A stretch of DNA of 64,000 nucleotides from Solen grandis. Lineage: Eukaryota; Mollusca; Bivalvia; Adapedonta; Solenidae. The notes below the pieces were generated by a model. That model had not been told where the DNA came from, searched no databases, and saw only the letters and a list, made by a program, of their open reading frames with translations. The position numbers were made by a program, and so were the translations under genes. This document shows, piece after piece, positions 45,616 to 58,195 of the stretch. The stretch covers positions 38,280,544 through 38,344,543 of the forward strand of contig CM037792.1 in assembly GCA_021229015.1 (NCBI GenBank), given 5' to 3'. Position 1 is the first letter of the stretch, and the number at the start of each line of letters is the position of its first letter.

Positions 45616-46887
45616 GCATGTTGTACGAAAAATGTTTACCCCTCAAGCTTGCTGAAGATTTCAACGTAAAGAAAAATTTTGATTTTAAGAAAAAATTTAA
45701 GAAAAAAATTTTTGATATCTAAAAAACAAAACAAATGCTAACATTGATTCACAAAAAAGCAAATGAAATTTTTAAAATACTTTTTACCATCTTATAAAAC
45801 CTTTTACTAGTATTTTTATTAACTAGATTTGAACTTATAAGTGTAAATCACTTTTTGCACAAGAATTTTGGAGATTGAAAAAGAAATTCGCTAAAAAAAA
45901 CTTAATCTTTCATTATCAAACATGTTCGCTTGTCACTTCTTGTACAACAATATTCCAACATTGCATTTGCCCCTGTCAATTTGCTTGAAAAATTAACCCA
46001 AATTTGGGGTTTTCTTGATTCCTACACCAACCATTTTGGTTAGAAAATATTTTGACTTTTTTTTTTAAAGGTACAATGGAGTATTTACATAATGAACCTA
46101 TCAATATTTTGCCCCAAGGGTGAGTGGGGGGCTGTCCCAGGGGATATACATTTTTTTGTTTGTTCTAAAAACCCGGGTTTCCTTTTAAAACCCACCCCCA
46201 GAGCAAAAGGATTTGTCAAAAAAACTCAAAATCCCCGAGTGGGAGTGTTTGAGTGATTGAGACCATTCTGTCTGTCAATTCATGCCTGTCAGGGAGCGTC
46301 TTTGTAAAAAATTCCAAGTATGCCTACAGCTTCCCCCCAGAGGGAAAATATTGATGGTGCATAAATCAATAAGCATGCTGTTCCTAAGAGTAAAAGGGTT
46401 GAGAAAAAAAGTTACTCGCAAAAAATTTTTAATCTAAAATTAGGCCAAAAAAGACGGAAAAATTGGGGGTAGGGAAAACCTCCTCATTTTTTAATGTTGA
46501 GCCAAACTAAAAATTTTGTTTTTTCAACCCGAGCCACCATATCCTGGCCCACTTTTTCTGCATAAAAGGCAACAAAAAAAATAACTGAAGGTGATTTTTG
46601 GGGGGAGCAACTACTGATTCTTTCTAAAATGAATAAAAAAAAATAACATTTTTCTAAAAATTTTAGCAGTACTACAATTTTTAGTTATAAGAACCTACCC
46701 CCCCCCCGGTAGCAAAAAAAGTGATCATACAATCAAAAAAACAATAGAAAACAACGCTGATAAAATTAAAAACTGAATACAATTAGTGATGTTTTAATGT
46801 TTTTGATTTTAAAAATTTTTACAATCAGTTTAAATGACATCGCAAGTTTTAAAATATATAACATCATGTAAAACAGGAATGACCTAC

Positions 46888-47063
46888 TTTTCATACAACC
46901 CTTTTGTGAGTAAAAAACACCAGCAATAAGAACGTTAAATAAATCATGGGCGAGGGTAATAAAACCCCCTCCTGGTTCGTTTGTTTAAAAACTTCCATGT
47001 CAATTTTCGGGAACCAAAACCATTCACTCCAAAACAAGGAGCGTGACCGCTCCACAGGTCCAT
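46888..47063 (-). pseudogene. Ceramide synthase exon 1 (right-arm copy, frameshifted)
   Basis: Aligns to 25509-25693 but is 176 nt long. The first break is the loss of one G after ATGGACCTGTGG, and others fall in runs (ggttcccg, tttttaaac, ggaggggg). The start codon, the FWSEWFWFP-coding text and the donor AAAA/GTAGGT are still present. Since all breaks are at or near homopolymers, unpolished sequence is at least as likely as true gene decay. Confidence 0.7.
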
Positions 47064-49089
47064 TTTGATGCAGTAACGCGAATGACGAAAAAGAGATACC
47101 CGGTACTTGCGTCCTCAATGTACTTCGACCATGAAAATCCGTCCAAGCGCCGGCATGCTTTGTTAATGAGCTTTTTAATTGACTATTATTAAAAAGATGA
47201 ATACATTAAAATTAAGCATTTTTTATTATTATTACATATCTAAGGCTCAGTTAGCATTAAAAAGTTAAACAAATTTTGAACTACAAAAAAATGTAATTCA
47301 TTTTACCTTAATTTAGCTACTGTGCATACTCATATTTCTCGTACTGCAAGGCATTTAAATTGCACTACATCACTACACTAAGTTAATAAATATATATGAT
47401 TTTTATTCAGAGGGACCTATTCTTGTTTTCAGAGGAAATATTAATATTAAAACCTTAAAACTATGTTGTACGTAATTTATGCCTTGTATCTGAATGTTTT
47501 CAAGACACTTATCTCCTGATTTCATTAATTTGATTAATACGAACAATTTATTTTTGTATTATTTGTTTATCTGTTCACAAATAAGAGTATGTATGTGAAC
47601 TTTATGAATTCTTGACGGCCTTCACTGTTCATAAATGACATAAAGGTGTACGAGTAGTTTAAATATTGATCAGCATCAAAATCGCGAGGTTTTTAACCCA
47701 ATTTTGATACTACAATAAACATATCTACACTATCTTAATCATACTTCTGTCAGCTATAGATCTATTATCCCATACCTTAGTCATACTGTAGATCACACTA
47801 CAAACTACACTATTTCAGTTTTGTATGTTAACTAATAGCGACCTCAAGTGACACTGACCTGGATCTCTAAATACTGCGCTGACCAATACATCCTAAGCTA
47901 AATTTTGTGAAGACGCAGTGTGCACGTGAAATGTGAAAACATGCTTAAATAGGGAAAAAAGTATTTAGTTTTCTTTCGTTTGCAAAACAAGTCTGTAAAG
48001 TATGTATAAATCACTCTCAATGGGGTGAATGTCGGCCTACCTTTATTAAACCCTAGTACGTGCGACCACTTCTTACAACGGCTGGAACATTCTCTCGTAC
48101 GCTCCCCTTGTACCGGGGTTGATTTATATAGTGTGTCCTCTCTGTCATACTCAAAACTTTTTTTTCATATTTGCAAAGCATTACATGAGATGAGAGAAAA
48201 AAAATGTATGTATATAAATAAGGAACATAGGATGTAAGTAGGAGAAAATGCGCTTTTACTAAATATACTCAAAAATCAGATGCATCATATCTGATAATAG
48301 CATGTTTGTTACTAGATTTATTCATATCAGAAAATATCGATATGTATTTAATATCTTTTGTTTTCTTTCAATAACCGGTGTGGTTAAACTTTTAATGTCA
48401 ACTATTCCGTCCCTGAAATCGAACCAGGACCCCAAATTTGGGGTCCCCCCCCTCCCGCTGTCATAACAATATTGCGAAATCATAAAATGTCGGGGGGGGG
48501 GGGGGGGGTATTTTTCTACGTTAAGTTTTTATATTCAGGCCTTTTCCCCGCAACGGAAAAGGGGATCTGTGATGTCCTGCATTGTAACGGGTCCCCACTT
48601 TCCCCAAAATCTACTTCCCAAATATGTCCGGTTTTAATGTTTCTCTTTACTTGTAAACATATTTATGTTTGAGATTTTCCCCTAAATATTTTATTTGGTA
48701 GCTTTAGCTTGCCCATCATCAGAAAAACAAATTTGAGATTATTTTACGAATATTGCTGATTAGAAAAAAAGAATACGGGATTACTCTTTTTTTCTCCCCA
48801 AAGTCGCCGGGTGAAATATAAAATCCCCCATAAAAGTTTCCCAAGATATATGTACGCCCCCCAAACTCTGAAGCTTTGTTGTAAATGCTATTAGCAAAAA
48901 CCACCCAATTCCCCCTGAAAAGGTTGGGTGGACAACAAAGATAACACACTGATAGAGGATATTCAAGTTTACGCCAAATATTAACAGCGATTAGTAGTAA
49001 ATAACGACTTATTAAAATATATTTCAGCGTTAATGTCATATTTTGTACATATTTTTAATAATACAGATATGTTATATATCTGTAGAGAG
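47064..49089. other. Mirror of the ceramide synthase upstream region
   Basis: Matches 23471-25508 inverted. It contains G17 at 48492-48508 where the left arm has C7. No gene is visible. Confidence 0.45.
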
Positions 49090-49351
49090 AGAGAGAGAAC
49101 GCAATCTCCACGCACTTATCTCCCCCTTTCATTTTTTTATTCTTCGGCATAGATCTCTCCCCACCATGAAAAAGGGCATCATCGGGCAAATAAAACATGC
49201 TTCAATTGTATACTAGTTGTTATCCATCAATATCAAATATAAGGGCTTATCATCTGGCGACGAGGATAAAAACTATCAAGTTGGATCTATGAAGTAACAT
49301 TTGGACACACAATTATTTCTATGTGTTAATTGATGGATCACGAGATTAACC
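49090..49351 (+). mobile_element. LTR-end and primer-binding-like leader (right-arm copy)
   Basis: TGGCGACGAGGATA at 49255-49268, two bases after CTTATCA. An AATAAA lies upstream near 49189. Mirror of 23205-23470. Confidence 0.45.
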
Positions 49352-49960
49352 ATGAACAATCTACCGCAATTTCCAAGTTTTGACTTAGAAAAGGACAAAA
49401 GTAATGCAAGTACACGTTTAGAAAAATGGGTAGGAAGATTAAAGAACTTATTTTTAGGAATCGAATTGATGATGCTGATCAGGAAAGAGCACTGTTATTG
49501 CATTATGCAGATGAGAAGGTGTACGATATCTACGACGAGGAAAAGAAAGACACTGTATTTGCCACGAAGAAAGTGCTGTGCGACTATTTTGCCCCGAAAA
49601 AGAATGTGCAGATTGAAACACTGGATGAAGATGTAACGGAATTGAGAACTCTGGCGAAAACCTGTTCATTCACAAACATTGACAATGAGGTCTTGCAACA
49701 AGTAATGCAAAACTGCAGGTCAAATCAACTCAGAAGAAGAGCTTTGCGGGAACCAGATAAAAAAAAAATAATAAAAAAAAAATAAAAAAATAAAAAAACT
49801 AGGTAGCATTTTAACAATGGGACGTATGTTAGAGCAGTCAGACAAAGAAGCTGCTGCGATGGAGAATTCTGACAATTCTGGAACTGTACACAAAGTTGCA
49901 AAGTTTTATGGCAGATCGCGTGTGCTATTAAAGCTACTGCCCGTGAGTCTCTGCCGCACA
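49352..49960 (+). pseudogene. Truncated Ty3/gypsy-type gag (right-arm copy)
   Basis: Begins MNNLPQFPSFDLEKDKSN. A frame change occurs after KNLFLGIE. The second frame (49426-49785) then runs unbroken from IDDADQERALLLHYADEK through FAPKKNVQ and TLDEDVTELRTLAKTC to RALREPDKK. An A/AAT-rich insertion interrupts it. The tail MGRMLEQSDKEAAAMENSDN begins at 49817. About 15 residues expected between the KNVQ and TLDE blocks in related Gag proteins appear to be missing in both copies. There is no zinc knuckle or pol. Confidence 0.75.
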
Positions 49961-50232
49961 ACCACAAAGAATAGTAATAGAAGGATGAAAAAGGAGAGAA
50001 AAAAAGAGTGAAATCGGGAAGAAAAAGGCGAGAGAAAAAAAGCGAAGAAAGAAAGGAAAAGACGTGAAAAGAAAAGAAAAAGAAGAAAATAGAAAGGGAT
50101 ATAAGGGCAAAGGGTTATAAATACAAAGGATGGTAGTAAAGGTTATACATTCTTATATTTATATACATTACCTTTTTTTCTGAAAGAAGCAAAGGAGCAA
50201 AGTGTGCATTAAAAAGGTAAACACATCAAACA

Positions 50233-50249
50233 CGCGCGCGCGCGCGCGC
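50233..50249. repeat. (CG)n tract (right-arm copy)
   Basis: Same 17-base alternating tract as 22348-22364, with cac before it and tcgc after it. Confidence 0.85.
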
Positions 50250-51039
50250 TCGCAAATTGAGCAGTAATATCAGTGGCGCGCGCGATTTTTATTTCTCCCA
50301 AGGGGAAAATATGTCGAGTTAAGAATAGTTTTTCGGCCGTAGGTCGTTTATTTTCACAATGACTTACTGTGAAACACACAGTAATGAGGCGGAATAAAAT
50401 TAGGGTTTTCATTGGTTATTATATACCTTGCTAAATTCCCATTGGTAATTGTAAAATTAGTCAAAAGAAATGAAAGGAGTTGCGGTAACCAGTTCTTTAG
50501 ATCTCTGTTTGTTTTAAAGGTTGAAGTTTCTTCCCCTGCGAACGTTTTGTCCCGAATAGAAAGAAAACCCGCCCCTTTTTTAAGGTAAATTGAAAGAGTA
50601 GTACGCTAAAAATTAGGAAACACATAGATTTCGAAATTGATTGTTCGACCCTGACAGATCCTATATTCAAACAAAAACGTAAGATCCGGTTTCGTTTTGT
50701 AGCCCGCGAAATGAAGTCTAATGCGCAGATGTTTTAAGGCTGTAAGTGTCTACCAAGATTGTACAAATTATTTGGATCCGGACCCTAGATCAGTTTCGGA
50801 TATCGTTCCATTAAAACGAAAAGACGTTACGCACAAACTTGTTTTTGACGTTACGCTAAAAAAAAAAAAAAAAAAAAATCAATTATCAAGTGCAGTTTGT
50901 TATGTACAGTATAATTTCATTTATTTAATTTTCTGCATATTGCAGTTATATCTTATACATTTACATAGCTTACAAAAGCAATGCTAGTTTTGATTTTACA
51001 TTTCATTCGAAGTATACAATCAATGCAATCATCTATTTC

Positions 51040-51570
51040 TAGCTCACCTGAGCGAAGTGCTCAGGTGAGGTATTGTGATCAGTCTGTTCGGCGTCCGTCG
51101 TGCGTCGTCAACTTTTGCTTTAAACGACATCTCCTTCAAAACCGCTGTGCAGATTTTGATGAAATTTTACAGGAATGATCCTTATGTGATACTGAGCAAA
51201 AATAGCTAAATGCAAAAACAGTAATTAAAGGAATTTTTGGTGATACTGCACAAAAATAGCTTAGATCTTTCCGGTCCGCCAACCAAAATGGCCGCAAGAG
51301 CTAAAAATACACTAATCTTAAAACGACATCTCCTCCTAAACCGCTGAGCAGATTTTGATGAAATCTTACAGGAATGATCCTTAGGTGGTACTGAGCAAAA
51401 ATAGCTAAAATAGTTTAGGTCGGCCTACCAAGATTGCCACCAGAACTAAAATTAATGAAATTTTAATACTATATAATTTATTATGTGTAAATGTTTTTCC
51501 TTACTTAAGCATTTTCTCTCTAGCAGTTGAATTCAGGTGAGCGATTTAGGGCCATCATGTCCCTCTTGTT
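51040..51570 (-). repeat. Hairpin-ended repeat, copy 4 (right-arm copy)
   Basis: Mirror of 21021-21575. The 5' end near 51570 (aacaagagggacatgatggc) has one change in the hairpin; the 3' hairpin is near 51040-51070. Confidence 0.7.
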
Positions 51571-51960
51571 TTTGTTTTTTTCATATTTTTCCCGAAGTTG
51601 CATGTTACAATAGAAACCATAAATTGGATTAAGAATTTTGCAACATCTTAAAAATTGATATTTAAAATGCCTGTTAGGCATTTTTGTGTATAGTTTCATT
51701 TCAGAATATAGTTTATATGTGTTTTCTTGTGTCACCTGTTGTAAACAGAGACTTACACGTAGGGATCACTTGTCCGTCATATGTCCAACCGTCCGCACAG
51801 CCAGATTTGAGTAAGGGACCATCTAACGGGAAACAGAACAAAAAAGAACAATAGACTTCATTCCATAACAATAGAATAATGGGCCAAGGCCCCTTAAAAA
51901 ACAAAAGCCCAATCTGGCTGCATGTCTGTCCGTTACACTTTTTCCGTCATGCTTCAGCAG

Positions 51961-52178
51961 GTGACACATGTGTTCCAGATAACACTCTTGTTTTCTATTA
52001 CACTAATCTCACTCCAAATGCACCTTATACCCTGAATTATAAGTACATGTATATGCCAAAAGACCAAAAAGAAAAAGACCAAGAAGTAAGAAAACCTGAC
52101 GAATATAAGGGATCAGTTTGGGACATTTTATATATACCGGCATCAAATGCCACGTCTTCAAATTTTATGGTTTCCTAA
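51961..52178 (+). CDS. Candidate terminal exon of an unrecognised gene (right-arm copy)
   Basis: Follows ttcagcag and is open for 218 nt to TAA, equal in length to 20618-20401. It differs by substitutions such as T for I, V for D, Y for H and T for R. No family assignment. Confidence 0.2.
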
Positions 52179-53346
52179 AATATTTGGTATGTGTATATAT
52201 TTTGTATGTATCTACAGAAATTATTTTAAGTATTTATGTCTGTGTTGTAAATGAAGCCCAGTGCCAGAATGTTGTAGATGTAGCCATGAGTTTCCAAATT
52301 TGGAAAATAATTATTTATGAAGTGGGCTTACATCCTTTCTTCATTGTCTTTCTTTGTGTTTAAAATACACAAGCATGTAATATGTTTACGGTAATTCATG
52401 TATAATATCCAAGAAGCCCATCTCTCTCATTTAAACATATTTTTATTCTCTTCTTTCACCCTGTGAAACAAATCTTTTCATTGACTTGATAATCTTTGTG
52501 TTGTTGATAAAAAATAGTCAATTATTATAGTAAAAACAGTGTAGCATAAAGCCATGATAAATCATAAATATTAATGTATTCCGAGTCCGGTGCAAACAGA
52601 AATGTTAATAAAAAGAAAGTTTATCCCCTAGCTGCAGTTAGAGCAATGATAGTAAAAATTGTGCAAATTACACATTTTCATTTTTCATAAAGTCTTCCAC
52701 TAGTTTCGACTTCATTTCAATAGTCTGCAGTATATTGGTAATGCCTTCACTTCTAAATAGGAACATATCAACCAACACTACACTCAGTGGGTTGTGATGC
52801 TTCTTTAAAAGCACTTTCACACAGTTGATGATTCAAATTGATTATCCAACTTGTTCTCAAATTAACAATTAATAAAAGGAAAAGATTCAGTTAATGTTCA
52901 CTTCCTAAACACAAGTATTATTCAAAACATATAAAAATTTCTTTCATTTAGAAAACACAAACAATCACCGTCTTTTTACATAAATATTTTCTCATTTTGG
53001 TTATTCGTTACAATGAACAAAATTCGTAAATCTCTATAAGAACAAATATTTCAAATGTGATCAAAGTTAATGTACATTTTGTGGATTCAGTATTTGAAAA
53101 TCAAGCAAGTACATGTGTTGAATTACAATACTTGGATGTTCTCAAAGTATGAAAGAAATTTTGATACAAAAGCTTGCAAAGCACTATACATGTTCGGCTT
53201 GTATTACCGGTAATTAAATATTGATCTTCATGTGTTAAGGTCAACCTTACATTAGTTTGTTATTTCTTATTTCCGGTAAGCAATCCTGAGTGAAATATTG
53301 CTCTTTTGTTTTTCTGTATGAAACTGGCCGGTTTTTGTCCTTTGCC
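52179..53346. other. Non-coding, mirror of 19214-20400
   Basis: Nothing recognised beyond the arm match. Confidence 0.4.
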
Positions 53347-53350
53347 TGAA

Positions 53351-53550
53351 CCCTTTACCTTATGAATATTCATGTGCAAATGTAAGATTTGATGAATATT
53401 TATTTTAGAGAACTTCAAATAGTGTATAAAACAAATGATTTTATGAGCCAACAGATGATACCTTGATCAGACTGCTCCCTCCAGTAGCTGTCTGATCTGG
53501 GTCTTCTCTGTTTTCCAGTGTGTCAAAAAGAGTCTATATGAGGTAATGAG
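53351..53550. mobile_element. TTAA-type MITE beside the foldback element (complete)
   Basis: Starts CCCTTTACCTTATGAATATT after TGAA and ends ..GAGGTAATGAG before TTAA (53551-53554). It has a decayed version of the central gatcagac..gtctgatc palindrome. It is 200 bp. Confidence 0.6.
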
Positions 53551-53571
53551 TTAAATAAGAGTCAGGTTTCT

Positions 53572-55588
53572 ACGGAATACCGTTAGGGCCATCGCCTCTA
53601 GCTGAATTGTTAAGGTACCCGATACACGACAGTACGATGATGATAATGCGATATCACGATGTTACGACGCCAATAACGTGAGACCACGATGATGATAGTA
53701 CGATAGCACGATGATGATACTAAGAGAACACGAGATCACGATGATGATAATGCGATTTACTATCGTGCTATCGTCATCGTGCCATCGCGGTATCACCATC
53801 GTGCTGTCGCGTTGTCGTTCTCTCGCGTTATCATCATCGTACTGTCGTAGTATCATCATCGTGCTCTCGCAATATCATCATCGTATCGTCGTAGTATCAT
53901 CATCGTACTGTCGTAGTATCATCATCGTGCTCTCGCGTTATCATCATCGTACTGTCGTAGTATCATCATCGTGCTCTCGCATTATCATCATCGTACTGTC
54001 GTAGTATCATCATCGTGCTCTCGCGTTATCATCATCGTACTGTCGTACTATTATCATCGTGCTGTCGTACTATCATCATCGTGATGTCGTACTATCATCA
54101 TCGTGCTCTCGCGTTATCATCATCGCACTGTCGCCTTCCGGTGATCATGCGCAGACAAGTGTTTTTATTGTCTGCGTGGTATACTCGAAGAAATGGATGA
54201 GTTTATTACAGATCATTTTGAAAGAGGATATGCTTACAATGAAATCATTGTTTTGTTGAAATTCGAATTATACTTAGTCTCATGGGGTCACATTGATTGC
54301 GTTTCGATCTATAGTCATCTATATGGCTACTAACGGCAAAATTTTGCCTTTAGGACTATATAAACATATAAGAATTCGGTATAACTTCTGACCTGGATAT
54401 GATTGAGACCCATACTTGGTTTTATTTTGTAGCTATTACATCATGCTACATGCCTACACCTAGTCTTATGGGATCACATTGATTGTTCTTTTCGTAGAGG
54501 CGTAGTTAGTTATTTATTTTTTGCATGATTTTAAAGAAATATTCAGAGGGGAAGACCTAAATAATAATGAAGTTGGAAAGCCCTGTATTATATTGTAAAT
54601 ATTATTTTGTATATATCTTAATTGTGAAAAAAAGTGTATATTTAATACATATATAAATATTATAATTTAGCCCTATATATGTCAGATCAGGCCCTTTATA
54701 TTATAGAATATCTTCTGATCTGATCTGGTCTGATAGATTAAATTATAATGTTTTTATCTTTCTGATATATGTTGTTGTTTTACTTTCCTAAAGTTATTAA
54801 TATGGTGTTTAAATCAACCATATAACTACAATGTAGTTAATTACTCTGCGGTACCTACCTGTTTATTGATCAACATTAGACAATACTGTACAGTGTGTAC
54901 AGTCCACTATCTTCCTTTAATATAACAGAAAAAAATATTTCCTGGTGTAATCAATGTAGTTATCATATTTAATACACTGTTTAAAATATATAAGAGTTTG
55001 AATTTTGCCGTTTTGATTAACCAGTAGTTTTTATTGATATCAAATATTATCATTTCTTTCACTATTGCTTGATAGATTGTGCTGATAATTTCCTGTTGTC
55101 CGGTAAATTCCCGAAAATAGGATAGGGAATTGTCGCTTTCGTCAGGCGGGATAACTCTGAAACTTATTGCTTGCTGAGCTTATTGTTCGCTACTATCGCT
55201 TGCTAGGTTGTGTTCAGTTCTTCGCGCATGCTCACCGGAAGGCGATAACACGATGGTGATCACGATGATGATACTACGACAGTGCGATGATGATACTACG
55301 ACAGTACGATGATGATAGTACGACAGTACGATGATGATAACGAGAGAGCACGATGATGATAGTACGACAGTAAGATGATGATAACGCGAGAGCACGATGA
55401 TGATACTACGACAGCACGATGATGATAACGCGAGAGTACGGCAACGCGACAGCACGATGGTGTTGCAATTCTGAGGTCTCGCGTTATCGTCGTCGTAACA
55501 TCGTGATATCGCATTATCATCATCGTACTGTCGTGTATCGGGTACCTTAACAATTCAGCCAGTGGCGATGGCCCTAATGGTATTCCGT
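53572..55588. mobile_element. Foldback-type transposon with 8-bp target duplication (right copy)
   Basis: The element runs from ACGGAATACCG (53572) to CGGTATTCCGT (55588). AGGTTTCT occurs immediately outside both ends (53564-53571 and 55589-55596), an 8-bp target duplication. The inverted repeats are 53572-54152 and 55224-55588, bounded inside by cttccggtga.catgcgc. The minisatellite switches orientation near 53760 and again near 55460. The middle 1.07 kb is AT-rich and non-coding. 8-bp duplications are established for hAT and P superfamilies. The tandem-subrepeat TIR plan is that of Drosophila FB and related foldback elements. Confidence 0.8.
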
Positions 55589-55875
55589 AGGTTTCTGCAA
55601 ACATCACATCGAGGGATAAGAGCAAAATTAGGCTTAGTGCATAGAGAGAGAAAGAAAGAGAGAATGACTTAGCCTAGTTTCCCTCTCACCCCTTGACATG
55701 ATATGCAAAGGATTGAAATATAAAGTCCATCAACTTTGCTCGAAAGAATTCTTCTAATGATGATCTTGCATTACAGAAATAACTTAAGTGGTATTAGTTT
55801 GTGTACTGAAAAAGGAATGGTTTCTCCCTTTCATGTTTAATTGTTTAAGAAATTGATTGATGGGGACTCATACTA

Positions 55876-58127
55876 TGGAGGCTATTCGTTGCCAAAAATC
55901 CAGCCTTGTTTATCTGAGTTGAACAGTTTATTTTCCGACAAAATACACAATTCATTTGAATTTCTTAGAATTTAAACTCCAGAGATACATTCTTGGACTG
56001 AATTTGCCGATGCAACATTGTAAATACGTATTTCAACAAAATACATTTTGATAAACTACAAAACGCCTTCTTACTTTAACGCTCGCAACTTTACATTGTC
56101 CGACCATCATGATTGGGCTCAGCTTAATCCAGGTTTACACGTTTGCAATGTCGATAAATAAGCTCCGCCCATTTCCCCGCCCACTACATCATCGTAAATA
56201 AACGTAATTGTCCGCTCACTTTCGGTATTTTCCGACAACGACTGGCAAATCTCCACGCAGTTATCTCCCATGTACGAATAAGGAAAGTGTTGCAGCGTGA
56301 AGGTCTACACATTCAAGGTAAATGCATTAGAGAATTAAACAGTATCACAATTATTTACTAAGCATCATGTGTTTCAGTTGCATGAGTGACATTGTATGCA
56401 GGTATTGAATCAACATCAGAAGATATAAAAAAGATTAGTTTTTGAAACGTACCCCACCTACATTGTAAAGCCAGCAATATAAGCGCAGCATGGTGTAAAT
56501 TTATATTTAGATTTATATATCCCTGGCCAGGGTTTTAACTTTGAGGTTTTTTTAGTCGAGCCACCAAAGTCACATGATATGAGAACCCACTTCACCACAA
56601 TTGAGCTTTTTTCAAAATTTAATATCTAGCCACTGCCATTATTGGTGTTGTGAATTCGCGCTCAATGCCACTTTCATAAAAAAAGTCGATTTTTTATTCA
56701 CAATTTTCAGAAAAACAATGCATAATTTTCACAAAGAGAGCTGAGGTGTACCGGACTCAATTTTTTGAATAATAATTCAAGAACACATCCAAAATTAAGG
56801 TGCCTTAAGTAGTCAATATTGACTATTGGCAGTATAAAGTTCAAGTTGAAGTATTCATTATGTCTTTAATCAGGAGATGTTCTATAAAGATATAAGATAT
56901 CTCCTGCTTTAATAGAAATTGACCCTTTGCTTGTCACCTAGTATATTAATGTTTTAAATGCAAAAAAAAGTGTCTGACTTCCAATATTATTTTGAATCTC
57001 TGTGTTTGTTCATATACATACCTGCAGATTGATTAATTTCATGCCATCAACTGTCTGTGTCTTAATCCAATTCTTTATGGGTTTTTTTTTCCAGACAGTA
57101 AAAATTACTGCTTGACTATAAATCAAGATTTTTTTTTATGCAAAACAAACATATTTATAGAAGGAATAAATCAAATTGATATTTAAGGTTCAAGTAAAAA
57201 CAGATGGGAGATTTGCTACAGATAGATCTATACAATAATTTTTATAGGCCAAATTCTGGCTGCTGCCTTTCCCAGTAATATTAAGTAACATTTAATTACT
57301 ATATCACAAATATAACCTAAATACTAGGGTATGACTGGATAAGAAAAAAGCGAAAAAAATCTATGCAGTTTCTAATGTAAAGCTTTCATTTCTTAATATT
57401 CACTTATAACGTTAGTAAAATTAAAACCAAAATTATGAAGCTTAAATGTCTGTACATAGCAGATCTACATAACATTTTTTCAACCATATTTTTTTTTTCG
57501 TTTTCATTTTACCATGTATATATTAAAAGAGTCCAAAGGTAAGTATAATGATTAACAATTGATGTATATAAAATTATTGTATCTACAAAGTATCATTTTC
57601 AGACTCAGGTAAATACGAAATCTTTCTGTACTAACCGATTTATCATGGTGTAAGAGTTACCTCTCTTTATTTTCCGCTCGTGAAATTTGACTCCGCCTTT
57701 AAATCTTCGCCTATTTCCGTGATACTGCCATATATGGAAGTTGCAAAATCGTCTACAAATGTTAATCGCGTAGAAATGTAAAAGTCAAGTATGCAGTTGT
57801 AAACCTGAGAGTGTTATCTGATGCGGCTCCATTCTCGAACGTCGTGATGTACAACTTAAAACGTGTCGTGTATGTCGTTGTACATTTCGTAAATTTGAGT
57901 TTGAAAAATAATAAATATCATTTGCATTTTATCTTAGCTGCATGTTACCAAATTACATTCTAGAAGTAAAAACGTTACTAGTTAAATCGAGATAATCAAA
58001 ACGCACAAAACGAGCACAATATGTAACTCTCGGAAAAACGTTTATACTTTTACAAGTCTGTTTAGTTGAACCGAAGTATAAATTGTCATGATTACAAGGC
58101 TGGATTTTTGGCAACGAATAGCCTCCA
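55876..58127. mobile_element. 2.25 kb TIR element with TA duplication (right copy)
   Basis: Ends TGGAGGCTATTCGTTGCC at 55876 and its inverse at 58127, with TA at 55874-55875 and 58128-58129. This copy shows the matched TGGAGG / CCTCCA ends that are mutated to TGAAGG in the left arm. No open reading frame of note. Confidence 0.65.
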
Positions 58128-58195
58128 TATGGTTCAGATTAGATTTGTTGAAGTAGGATCTCCTGTAACTTGACCTTTTTCTGTTCAATTTTTTT

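Noticed and set aside
43366..47063. Treating the right ceramide synthase copy as a second functional paralog
   Set aside because: Only the same two exons are present, and exon 1 is broken at homopolymers. Allelic or artefactual duplication explains it better.
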